Shown piece by piece: positions 1 through 5,968 of a stretch of DNA of 6,165 nt. The stretch spans positions 1 through 6,165 of the forward strand of contig CANQFF010000055.1 of NCBI GenBank assembly GCA_947598345.1. Direction: 5' to 3'. The DNA comes from an uncultured Bacilli bacterium (GTDB lineage Bacteria; Bacillota_I; Bacilli_A; RF39; UBA660). The notes beneath the pieces are model-generated. The model worked only from the letters and a program-made list of their open reading frames with translations. It ran no database searches and had not been told where the DNA came from. The translations under genes and the position numbers were made by a program. Positions within the stretch are counted from its first letter, which is position 1, and each line of letters starts with the position of its first letter.

Positions 1-281
1 TGGTAAATATCTTGGAATTGTGTTATACTAATAACCGGATATTTATTCTTGAAGTTCTTAATGAAATCAATTTCCTTCGTGGTTGGAGAATTGTTTGAAG
101 GTTTATTAGTTAAACCATGAACTAATATAGAACCAATATCCTTTTTGTTTAATTCTTTTGAAAATCTAATTAACTGCATTTTTGTATATCCAGTTAAAGA
201 AGCAATTTGAGAATAAGAATAATTATTAATTCCATTAATCTTATCTTGAACAAGTTTTAATGCATATTCTTTATTATGCAT
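1..281 (-). CDS. IS1202/ISNCY-like transposase, N-terminal part (cut by window edge)
   Basis: Ninety-three codons are open from an ATG at 281 to the left edge, preceded by an excellent Shine-Dalgarno (GGAAAGGAGA, 300-291) nine bases upstream. Residues about 21-45 (start YSYSQIASLTGY) look like a helix-turn-helix. They are followed by VHGLTNKPSNN (residues 54-64) and a KYPVISITQFQDIY stretch (80-93). This order, an HTH, then a His-Gly/Asn-Lys-Pro segment, then a short helix ending in a QFxDxY-like motif, is what I associate with the N-terminus of IS1202-type (ISNCY) DDE transposases, in which the integrase-like catalytic domain follows. The catalytic domain lies outside the window, so whether the gene is intact cannot be judged. 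A TATAAT box lies at 314-309 on this strand, without a clear -35. It could also be another HTH-containing integrase-core protein. Confidence 0.6.
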   Translation of the reverse strand, partial: MHNKEYALKLVQDKINGINNYSYSQIASLTGYTKMQLIRFSKELNKKDIGSILVHGLTNKPSNNSPTTKEIDFIKNFKNKYPVISITQFQDIY

Positions 282-328
282 ACAAAAAAATCTCCTTTCC
301 AAAGAGATATTATACAACATAAGTTTGA

Positions 329-362
329 TAACATTTTAACTAATGATATGGTAACATTTTAA
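329..362. repeat. Direct repeat TAACATTTTAA x2, 23-base period
   Basis: Identical 11-base copies at 329-339 and 352-362 lie between the transposase start and the rpmB promoter. Their spacing of about two helical turns suits two protein-binding sites on one face of the DNA. The likeliest role is a transposase-binding terminus; an operator for either flanking gene is the alternative. Confidence 0.5.
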
Positions 363-391
363 AAAAGGATTAACAAAATTTAACAAAATAT

Positions 392-420
392 TTGACTTAT
401 TATCAAAAATATGATAAACT
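392..420 (+). promoter_or_regulatory. rpmB promoter (sigma-70/sigma-A type)
   Basis: A -35 box TTGACT (392-397), a spacer of exactly 17 bases and a -10 box TAAACT (415-420) preceded by TG one base away (412-413, extended -10). Transcription should start near 427, giving a leader of about 33 bases. The rpmB promoter lies just outside the presumed insertion-sequence end. Confidence 0.8.
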
Positions 421-459
421 TTATTGGCGTAGAGAAAAAACTTTGAACGGAGGAATAGT

Positions 460-642
460 ATGGCAATTAAAGCAACAAATAAAAAACCACTTGCTGGTAA
501 TAGAAGATCTCACTCTTGCAGAGCAACTAGACATTATCAAAAACCAAATTTACAAGTAGTTACTTTAGATGATGGTTCTAAAGTTAGAATGAGCGCAAGA
601 GAAAAAAGATCATTAAATAAAATCGAAAATAAAGCAGCTTAA
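460..642 (+). CDS. rpmB: 50S ribosomal protein L28
   Basis: A 60-residue basic protein of the large ribosomal subunit. The family signature is clear: AGNRRSHS (residues 12-19), KPNLQVV (28-34) and a C-terminal MSAREKRSLNK segment (44-54), which match the conserved GNNRSHA, NLQ and SARALKS parts of Bacillus L28. Length is normal for the family. There is no N-terminal cysteine and only one Cys (residue 20), so it is a zinc-free form. The ATG at 460 follows a strong Shine-Dalgarno GGAGGA (449-454). The gene is monocistronic here: it has its own promoter, and an intrinsic terminator overlaps the stop codon. The next gene is convergent. Confidence 0.95.
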   Translation: MAIKATNKKPLAGNRRSHSCRATRHYQKPNLQVVTLDDGSKVRMSAREKRSLNKIENKAA

Positions 643-662
643 AAATTTTAAGCTGTTTTTTT
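631..662 (+). terminator. Intrinsic terminator of rpmB
   Basis: Perfect 8-bp stem CAGCTTAA (635-642) with TTAAGCTG (648-655), a 5-base loop, extendable outward by a G-T and A-T pairs, followed by a run of T (656-662). The stem contains the rpmB stop codon, so termination is tightly coupled to the end of the gene. Confidence 0.85.
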
Positions 663-745
663 ATCGAAGTCTAAAATTTAAGATACACCAATTTTCCTAC
701 TAGCATACTGTCCTAAGTAAAGACCACCAACTGTCAAGGATTTAG

Positions 746-774
746 TAAAAAAAAAGCAAAGATTGTCTTTGCTT
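746..774 (-). terminator. Intrinsic terminator of the J-like protein gene
   Basis: On the minus strand AAGCAAAGA (774-766) pairs perfectly with TCTTTGCTT (762-754) across a 3-base loop and is followed by nine Ts (755-747, sharing the end of the stem). The stem overlaps the stop codon at 775-773. There is no T run on the plus strand, so it works in one direction and faces the separate rpmB terminator. Confidence 0.85.
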
Positions 775-2662
775 ATCTGCCTCTTCTACCCATTGTAGGT
801 TCTTCATATTCACTAGAATATTCATCTGGATCTAATCCCATTTCTATGAATCTTCTACGCTCTGCTTCTTCTTTATCAAACTTTAATTTTATTTGATCTT
901 TTTTTTGTATAAAGAAATCTTTAACCTTTGATGTTATTGTTCCTACAAATTTAAATTTTCTTCCAGATAGTCTACTTCTCATTTCTAAATTTCTTACAGT
1001 GCCTCTTAACTCATTTTGATTTCTGAAGGAATTTTCTCTCAACTGTTCTGCTGTTCCCATTGACATATTTTCGTGATTTTCGCCATAACGATTTACAATA
1101 TTTTGTAAGTCACTTGTCAATGATGATAATATTGCATCAGAATTATCAGATCCAAAAATACGCGCTCTTTCTTCGTCGTTACCTCTCATATTAACATCAA
1201 TATACTGATCTACAGCATCCAACAAGTAATTTGATAAATAAATATTCATATTATTAATTTGTGCATCTATCTCTGAAACATCTTCTCCAGTAGCAATTCT
1301 CATAGATCTTTGCATTTTTAAATTATCAAGTTCAGATACCCTAACACTATAAAAATTACTCAAAGTACCAGCTCTGCCCATTATTATCTGCTGTTGTGCT
1401 CTATTTCTCATCTCTGCTATACAATCCACATACAATCTTTTTTGTTCAGCTAATTCCTCTGGTGTGAAATCTACGGTTTCTTCTTCAATGTTCATTTCAT
1501 TTAAAATTTCTCCATCAAGCCTACTCTGTAATGCTTTTAGGTTCTTTCTTACTTCCTCTAATTCTTTCTCAAGCGCTTTAATTTTTAACATTTTTTCTGT
1601 TATTTTACCTTTTTTTGAAACAGAATCAGCCCTAACTTCTATCATTTTTTCTAATAACTCTTCTTCGTTTTTATATTTTACAAAACATTTTTGTAAATCA
1701 GAATAACTTGGATGATCTCTTAGTTCTTTCTCAAGTGCCTCTCTAGCTTCTGAAATAGCAGCTGATTCTGCAGTCCTTATTGAAGATATTACAGAATCAT
1801 ATTTTCTTCGCTCCAATTTTGGATAAAATTTACCATTAATTATTTTATGACTTATAATAGCAACAGGAATAACAAGTCCGCCAGTAACTACTAAAGTAAC
1901 TACATTACCCACTAACCATTTATTTATTATTTTCTTTCTCTTTTCCTTATATCCTAAATAATCATATAATCCCATTCCGTCATCAGCACTACTAAATTTT
2001 CTAGTATCAAATTGAAATCTAGGATCAATTTCAGGAGTTGGCTCTGGAGTAGGTTCAGCTTCGGCTTCATGCTCTGGCTCATCAGATATTTCATCAGGTT
2101 CTGACTCAGGCTGTGGAAGTTCAATATCAAAGACTTGATCAGGGTCAACTTCAGGTACAGTAGGTCTAGCTGGTTCTGGTGTTGGTTCTGTTGGTGGAGT
2201 TGGAATTGGCGTTGGAACTGTATATGAACTTGTATGTCCAAGATTACTAGATCCATAAGTTCTCAAAAAATTAATGAAGTCGTTTCTAGTTCGTTCATCA
2301 GATATAATATCAACGGCTTGATCAATTTGTTTTTTTTCTTGCTCAGATTTTCCTTCTTTCAAAGTCTCCACATTACTTATAACAAAATTTATCATATCTA
2401 GTGTAGCAGTTTCTTTAAGTCCTAAAACTTCAAAATAATTAACCATTCCTGGAATTGAAGTTGTATTACCACCTAAAGTTCTTGCATACTTCTCTCTTAA
2501 TGAATCAATACTTAAATACGCTAAAATACGATCAATCATTACTTTTTCATCGTTTGTTTTTCCCTTAGTTAATACTTCTTTATTATCTTTTAATAATTCA
2601 ATCATTTTAGGAGATGTATTTACAGACAAACCTAAAACTTCAAAATAATTCTCTGTTCCCAT
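773..2662 (-). CDS. Unknown protein with tandem J-like domains, Pro/Glu-rich linker, hydrophobic segment and coiled coil
   Basis: I do not recognise this 629-residue protein as a named family. Two J-like repeats begin NYFEVLGL at residues 5 and 75, each about 59 residues long, with helix-loop-helix spacing and a closing GK..(D/E)EK..ID stretch like helix III of DnaJ. Neither has the HPD tripeptide needed to stimulate DnaK ATPase, so a classical co-chaperone role is unlikely. Residues about 148-213 are a Pro/Thr/Glu-rich linker (PTPEP-type repeats). Residues about 250-271 (LVGNVVTLVVTGG start) form one hydrophobic segment, flanked by Lys/Arg on both sides. Residues about 295-384 are strongly charged, heptad-like coiled coil. 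The rest is helical and ends in an acidic patch and GRRGR. There is no signal peptide. The ATG at 2662 follows GAGGG (2673-2669) by six bases. It has its own promoter and terminator. A membrane-tethered scaffold is an inference. Confidence 0.85.
   Translation of the reverse strand: MGTENYFEVLGLSVNTSPKMIELLKDNKEVLTKGKTNDEKVMIDRILAYLSIDSLREKYARTLGGNTTSIPGMVNYFEVLGLKETATLDMINFVISNVETLKEGKSEQEKKQIDQAVDIISDERTRNDFINFLRTYGSSNLGHTSSYTVPTPIPTPPTEPTPEPARPTVPEVDPDQVFDIELPQPESEPDEISDEPEHEAEAEPTPEPTPEIDPRFQFDTRKFSSADDGMGLYDYLGYKEKRKKIINKWLVGNVVTLVVTGGLVIPVAIISHKIINGKFYPKLERRKYDSVISSIRTAESAAISEAREALEKELRDHPSYSDLQKCFVKYKNEEELLEKMIEVRADSVSKKGKITEKMLKIKALEKELEEVRKNLKALQSRLDGEILNEMNIEEETVDFTPEELAEQKRLYVDCIAEMRNRAQQQIIMGRAGTLSNFYSVRVSELDNLKMQRSMRIATGEDVSEIDAQINNMNIYLSNYLLDAVDQYIDVNMRGNDEERARIFGSDNSDAILSSLTSDLQNIVNRYGENHENMSMGTAEQLRENSFRNQNELRGTVRNLEMRSRLSGRKFKFVGTITSKVKDFFIQKKDQIKLKFDKEEAERRRFIEMGLDPDEYSSEYEEPTMGRRGR
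2024..2221 (-). repeat. Low-complexity Pro/Thr/Glu-rich coding segment
   Basis: Encodes residues about 148-213 of the J-like protein, with repeated PTP, PTPEP and acidic blocks. It separates the two J-like domains from the hydrophobic segment and is probably an extended, disordered spacer. The skewed composition creates a spurious open frame on the same strand. Confidence 0.75.
2264..2650 (-). repeat. Tandem J-like domain repeat, 210-bp period
   Basis: The two J-like domains are encoded by 2650-2474 and 2440-2264. A 20-base stretch encoding NYFEVLG is identical in both copies (2631-2650 and 2421-2440), exactly 210 bases apart, so the protein repeat has a 70-residue period. The rest of each copy has diverged: besides NYFEVLGL, about ten scattered positions are shared (an M-I pair, GK, EK, ID). 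This suggests an old internal duplication with strong selection on helix I. Confidence 0.8.
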
Positions 2663-2686
2663 AATTATCCCTCACTTACTGTATGT

Positions 2687-2715
2687 ATTATATCATATTT
2701 TTTTTGCTTTGTAAA
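2687..2715 (-). promoter_or_regulatory. Promoter of the J-like protein gene
   Basis: On the minus strand a -35 box TTTACA (2715-2710), a 17-base spacer and a consensus -10 box TATAAT (2692-2687) with an extended TG (2695-2694). Transcription should start near 2680, giving a leader of about 18 bases that just contains the Shine-Dalgarno GAGGG. This makes the gene independent of the ruv operon upstream, although no strong terminator separates them. Confidence 0.85.
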
Positions 2716-2757
2716 TTTTAATATCGAGAATAATGAAATATTGTTAAACGAAATTTA

Positions 2758-3816
2758 TTAATATTTTATTACTTTTTTATCATAGGTATTTCCTAATAAG
2801 TCTTGTTGGTCATTACTTATAACAACAGTATCAATATCTCCATCGGATATATATTTACTTTTACTTAACATATCAAAATTCATTTTAATATCAAAATCTA
2901 ATCCATTATTATCGTATGCTCGTATTCTTTTTAAAAATTTTGAATTAAAATTCGTTGAATAAGGTGAACTTTCTGCCTCCCATCCAACACGCAAAGTAGA
3001 TTTTGTAGTAAATGTTTTACCATTATAATTAGTATTTAGTATGTAATTCATATTATCGTGTTCAACAGAATATGGAGATCCAAATGGTAATGCAACTATA
3101 TTTACATATTTACCTTTAATAATGTTATCCAAAATTTCATATAAGCTTCCCACTTCTTTCATAGTTTCATTTACATCAACACTACTAAAATTAACATGGC
3201 TATATGTATGATTACCTACATCATATCCATTTTCTACCAACCACTTAAGTATTTTATCGTTGTAATCTTTTTGTCCAAATAAACCACCATTAACAAAGAA
3301 AGTAGCTGTAACATTATAATCAGGATATTTTTTCTTAAAACTTTCTAATATTCCTACTGCTGAATTTGGATCAATTATTATATTACCACTATCATCTAAC
3401 CCTGTTACTTTAATATTATTTTCAAGGCCATCATCAAATGTTAATATTATTGGGCTTTTTCCCAATTCTACATCTATATTGCCATCAACATAATCTGTTA
3501 ATCTTACCATCCTATAGCCTTCACTATAATAAAATTCTAAATCTTGTATGAATGCTTCACTAGTTCTTTGGTAACCATCTTTATCAATATTACCACCTAT
3601 ATAATTAGTCTCACTATTTTTTTTATTATGTATTCCATGATACATCATTATAGGTACATCACCTAATTCATTTACTTTATAATTTTCATAATCTTGAGCA
3701 GTTAATTCTTTTTTTTCTTCTTCCTTATCTAGTGGTTCATTATTCTTTATTTCTTTATTCTCACTACGACAACCTACAACCATAAAAATTAATAATATAA
3801 TTAAAACTTTCTTCAT
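2758..3816 (-). CDS. Polysaccharide deacetylase (NodB/CE4-like) lipoprotein
   Basis: A 352-residue secreted enzyme, expected to remove acetyl groups from a cell-envelope or extracellular glycan. Residues 1-16 (MKKVLIILLIFMVVGC) are a lipoprotein signal peptide with lipobox VVGC; Cys16 would be lipidated. A charged Glu/Lys spacer follows. The catalytic fold begins with PIMMYHG (55-61), then motif 1 TFDDG (126-130; Asp128 and Asp129), strand TATFFVN (170-176), motif 2 HTYSH (203-207, metal-binding histidines) and a motif-3-like LPFGSPY (243-249) that lacks the usual Arg. About 40 residues between motif 1 and TATFFVN include an insert. The frame is open further upstream to 3882, inside ruvB, but the ATG at 3816 gives the signal peptide and has GGTGA (3825-3821) four bases away, so I use it. 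It lies 37 bases after ruvB without a terminator and is probably the last gene of that operon. The substrate is unknown. Confidence 0.88.
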   Translation of the reverse strand: MKKVLIILLIFMVVGCRSENKEIKNNEPLDKEEEKKELTAQDYENYKVNELGDVPIMMYHGIHNKKNSETNYIGGNIDKDGYQRTSEAFIQDLEFYYSEGYRMVRLTDYVDGNIDVELGKSPIILTFDDGLENNIKVTGLDDSGNIIIDPNSAVGILESFKKKYPDYNVTATFFVNGGLFGQKDYNDKILKWLVENGYDVGNHTYSHVNFSSVDVNETMKEVGSLYEILDNIIKGKYVNIVALPFGSPYSVEHDNMNYILNTNYNGKTFTTKSTLRVGWEAESSPYSTNFNSKFLKRIRAYDNNGLDFDIKMNFDMLSKSKYISDGDIDTVVISNDQQDLLGNTYDKKVIKY

Positions 3817-3853
3817 AAAATCACCACTATTAATATTTACATTAATTATTTTT

Positions 3854-4852
3854 TTATTTATTTTCTTTATAAGGAATACCAAGATGTTTATACGCTTTTT
3901 CAGTTACCATTCTACCTCTCGTAGTTCTTTTTAATAATCCAATTTGTAATAAATATGGCTCGTATACATCTTCTATTGTAGTTTGTTCTTCACCTATAGA
4001 AGAAGCAATAGCTTCAATCCCAACTGGACCTCCATTAAATTTTTCTATTATTGATTTAAGCAAATGATAATCTGTTTCATCTAATCCTAGTTCATCTACC
4101 TTAAGCTTGTCTAAAGCATGCTTTGTTATATCTAAATTTATTTTTCCATCACCCATTACTAATGCGAAATCTCTAACTCTTTTAAATAATCTATTACATA
4201 TACGAGGCGTTCCTCTACTTCTTCTAGCAAGCTCCAAAGCAGCATCTTCATCTATAGGACAATTTAAAACTTTACTAGTTCTAATAGCAATCTTTTTTAA
4301 CTCATCTTCTGTATAATAATTCAATTTATTTATTATTCCAAATCTATCTCTTAAAGGGCTAGTTAAATCTCCAGCTCTTGTTGTCGCACCTACTAAAGTA
4401 AAAGGTGGTAAATCTATTTTTATACTTCTACTAGAACTATCTGTACCTACTACTATTTGTAAAGTAAAATCTTCCATTGCAGGATATAAAATTTCTTCTA
4501 CAAATCTAGGTATTCTATGTATTTCGTCAATAAATAAAACATCCCCTTGTTCTAGATTTGATAAAACCGCTGCTAAATCTCCACTTTTTTCAATTGATGG
4601 ACCACTTGCAATTTTAATATTACTACCAAGCTCATTAGCTATTATAAAAGCCAAAGTTGTCTTTCCAAGACCTGGTGGGCCATATAAAAGAACATGATCT
4701 AAAGGTTCGTCCCTTAATTTTGCTGCTTTTATAAATATACTTAGATTTTCTTTAACTTCACTTTGTCCAATATACTCTTCCAAACTATTAGGTCTTATAT
4801 TCTGTTCAAAATTATCTTCTATAGTTTCTTCCTCACTTACTATTCTTTCCAT
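3854..4852 (-). CDS. ruvB: Holliday junction branch-migration ATPase RuvB
   Basis: The AAA+ motor that forms hexameric rings on DNA arms and, with RuvA, drives branch migration during recombinational repair. With the ATG at 4852 the protein has 332 residues, normal for the family. Visible motifs are Walker A GPPGLGKT (58-65), Walker B with DEIH (109-112), sensor 1 GATTR (155-159), LRDRFG with the arginine-finger region (167-172), sensor 2 RGTPRICNR (213-221), and a C-terminal winged helix with GPVG and RGRMVT (312-317). A GTG at 4858 opens the frame two codons earlier. I prefer the ATG because MERIVS aligns with the MDERLVS start of Bacillus RuvB and AGGTG (4862-4858) is then five bases away. 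The start lies inside the end of the preceding gene (20-base overlap), suggesting translational coupling. All key residues are present. Confidence 0.97.
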   Translation of the reverse strand: MERIVSEEETIEDNFEQNIRPNSLEEYIGQSEVKENLSIFIKAAKLRDEPLDHVLLYGPPGLGKTTLAFIIANELGSNIKIASGPSIEKSGDLAAVLSNLEQGDVLFIDEIHRIPRFVEEILYPAMEDFTLQIVVGTDSSSRSIKIDLPPFTLVGATTRAGDLTSPLRDRFGIINKLNYYTEDELKKIAIRTSKVLNCPIDEDAALELARRSRGTPRICNRLFKRVRDFALVMGDGKINLDITKHALDKLKVDELGLDETDYHLLKSIIEKFNGGPVGIEAIASSIGEEQTTIEDVYEPYLLQIGLLKRTTRGRMVTEKAYKHLGIPYKENK

Positions 4853-5357
4853 TTGCACACCTACTTTCTACATAATCTAAGACTTGTTCCCATGTTTTTA
4901 TCTTATCTCCAAACAAAATACAATCTATATTATTTTTTTTCATTTCTCTATAAACACTTTTACTATCATCTATCATTAAATCTATATTTAAACTTTTAGC
5001 TATATCAGATTTATTAGCTCTATCAAAATAACAACCTTCTAATTTTAGTCCATAACTTTTTAAATAATTTTTTGTTAACTTCACTGAATTTTTAACATAT
5101 TTATTATTTCTTGCAGTTATTATAAATAACTTATGACCTCTACTTTGTAAATAATTTAAAACTTCTATTGCCTTATCCTTTAATTTGGCATTTTTTATTA
5201 CCTCAAATCCATATTTACTTAATATTTCTTTGCACTCATCCTCAGTCCATCCATCTGTATAATTTTTTTTAAAATTTAATTTTTCTCTTTTTTTAATGTA
5301 TTCAAAATATTCATTTGAGCTAACTAAAGTATTATCAATATCTATACCTATTCTCAT
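4833..5357 (-). CDS. HAD-superfamily phosphatase, nucleotidase-like (YqfW/NT5C-type)
   Basis: A 174-residue cytosolic protein with complete HAD motifs: DIDNTL at 6-11 (nucleophile Asp6 and acid/base Asp8), IITAR with Thr81, a lysine at about 116 (NKSDIA) and IDDS with Asp130/Asp131. The helical cap of about 50 residues after motif 1 and the closing TWEQVLDYV segment (155-163) resemble bacterial 5'(3')-deoxyribonucleotidase-like proteins such as Bacillus YqfW. The likely reaction is dephosphorylation of a (deoxy)nucleoside monophosphate or similar small phosphate ester; the substrate cannot be read from the sequence. The ATG starts one base after the ruvA stop and has no good Shine-Dalgarno nearby, so translation probably depends on ribosomes finishing ruvA. 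The 3' end overlaps ruvB by 20 bases, and it stops at TGA. It sits where ruvA and ruvB are normally adjacent. Confidence 0.85.
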   Translation of the reverse strand: MRIGIDIDNTLVSSNEYFEYIKKREKLNFKKNYTDGWTEDECKEILSKYGFEVIKNAKLKDKAIEVLNYLQSRGHKLFIITARNNKYVKNSVKLTKNYLKSYGLKLEGCYFDRANKSDIAKSLNIDLMIDDSKSVYREMKKNNIDCILFGDKIKTWEQVLDYVESRCANGKNSK

Positions 5358-5358
5358 A

Positions 5359-5913
5359 TTATTTTAACATTAACTTTAAAGCTTCCTTTACTTGATCTTC
5401 AATATTTAAATCGCTTTTAACGGATGGTAAAATTTTATTTATATCAGAAAGTTTATATCCCAAACCTTTTAAAACTTCTATTAATTCATCATAATTTTTA
5501 TCACAGTTAGTATCATTGGTAGTACTTAATTTACCTTTTAAATCTAATATAATTTGTCTAGCTACCTTATCACCAATTTTAGGAAACTTTTTTAAATATA
5601 GTATATTTTCTCTTTCTATAGCATCTTTTATACCATTAATTGATCCAGTCGCAAGCATTGGTAATGCCATTTTACATCCTAATCCTTTAACATCTATAAG
5701 TTTTAAAAAAAGATTTTTTTCTTCAAAAGTTTTGAATCCATATAAAGAAATTTCATCTTCTCTTACATATTGATATATATATACTGTATATTCTTTATCA
5801 AGTTCAAATGAATAAGGATTAGGTACATATACTAAGTAACCTATTCCATTATTATCTATTACTATATAATTAAATTCTTGATTTACTACCTTTCCTTTAA
5901 TATATTCATACAT
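5359..5913 (-). CDS. ruvA: Holliday junction DNA-binding protein RuvA
   Basis: Tetrameric junction-binding subunit that holds the four-way DNA flat and loads RuvB. Using the ATG at 5913 it has 184 residues, slightly short of the usual 190-205. The N-terminal OB fold begins MYEYIKGKV, with NGIGY (22-26) and the acidic-pin region REDE (51-54) followed by SLYGF. Two helix-hairpin-helix motifs follow: VKGLGCKMA (75-83) and FPKIGDKVARQIILDLKGKL (110-129). The C-terminal RuvB-binding domain spans about 140-184 and contains LKGLGYK. The frame is open to a GTG at 5922, but that GTG is part of the Shine-Dalgarno AGGTGA (5924-5919), which is ideally placed for the ATG at 5913. Start MYEYIKG also matches MIEFVKG of Bacillus RuvA. 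First gene of the ruvA-HAD-ruvB-deacetylase cluster. No ruvC is in view; Bacillota normally use RecU. Confidence 0.96.
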   Translation of the reverse strand: MYEYIKGKVVNQEFNYIVIDNNGIGYLVYVPNPYSFELDKEYTVYIYQYVREDEISLYGFKTFEEKNLFLKLIDVKGLGCKMALPMLATGSINGIKDAIERENILYLKKFPKIGDKVARQIILDLKGKLSTTNDTNCDKNYDELIEVLKGLGYKLSDINKILPSVKSDLNIEDQVKEALKLMLK

Positions 5914-5931
5914 ACTAATCACCTATTTATA

Positions 5932-5960
5932 AGTATAACACATACAAATGTTTTTAACAA
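5932..5960 (-). promoter_or_regulatory. Candidate ruvA operon promoter
   Basis: On the minus strand a -35-like TTGTTA (5960-5955), a 17-base spacer and a -10 TATACT (5937-5932). The predicted start near 5925 leaves a very short leader that just includes the Shine-Dalgarno AGGTGA. The promoter is about 30 bases outside the presumed transposon right end, so the insertion would have left it intact but replaced its upstream DNA. Confidence 0.6.
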
Positions 5961-5965
5961 CATTT
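5946..5965. promoter_or_regulatory. Inverted repeat overlapping the ruvA -35 box (possible operator)
   Basis: AAATGTT (5946-5952) and AACATTT (5959-5965) form a perfect 7-bp inverted repeat with a 6-base centre. It covers the -35 box and could be a repressor site. It does not match the GAAC-N4-GTTC LexA box. A partial match GAAC-AAAA-GTCA lies just upstream at 5968-5979. AT-rich chance symmetry is possible. Confidence 0.35.
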
Positions 5966-5968
5966 TAG

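Larger units (their letters stand above)
1..362 (-). mobile_element. End of an IS1202-like insertion sequence (rest lies to the left)
   Basis: The partial transposase reads out of the window to the left, so this is the end of the element upstream of its gene. Between the transposase and the rpmB promoter lies an 11-base direct repeat (TAACATTTTAA at 329-339 and 352-362). Repeated short sites at the termini are typical transposase-binding sites, so I place the outer boundary near 362. No target duplication can be seen because the other end is missing. The boundary is inferred. Confidence 0.4.

Noticed and set aside
1464..1706. Plus-strand 80-codon open frame
   Set aside because: Antisense to the coiled-coil part of the J-like gene; Phe/Ser-rich shadow of Lys/Glu codons, with no Shine-Dalgarno.
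1954..2256. Minus-strand 100-codon frame rich in Gln and Leu
   Set aside because: Out-of-frame reading of the Pro/Glu-rich linker of the J-like gene; low complexity only.
2716..2757. Terminator after the deacetylase gene
   Set aside because: Only a 5-bp AATAT/ATATT stem with a long loop and no T run; not convincing.
4107..4316. Plus-strand 69-codon open frame
   Set aside because: Antisense to ruvB, whose protein is fully conserved here.
4833..4835. TGA read as tryptophan (mycoplasma code)
   Set aside because: All five tryptophans in the intact genes use TGG, and reading through this TGA adds only seven residues without any family match.
4763..4999. Plus-strand 78-codon Phe/Tyr/Leu-rich frame
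   Set aside because: Antisense to the ruvB start and the HAD gene end; composition is that of reversed AT-rich coding DNA.
5516..5773. Plus-strand 85-codon open frame
   Set aside because: Antisense to the conserved helix-hairpin-helix part of ruvA.
5959..5967. Third copy of AACATTTTA, matching the repeats at 329-362
   Set aside because: Nine AT-rich bases shared over 5.6 kb; expected by chance in this composition, and no transposase is linked to it.
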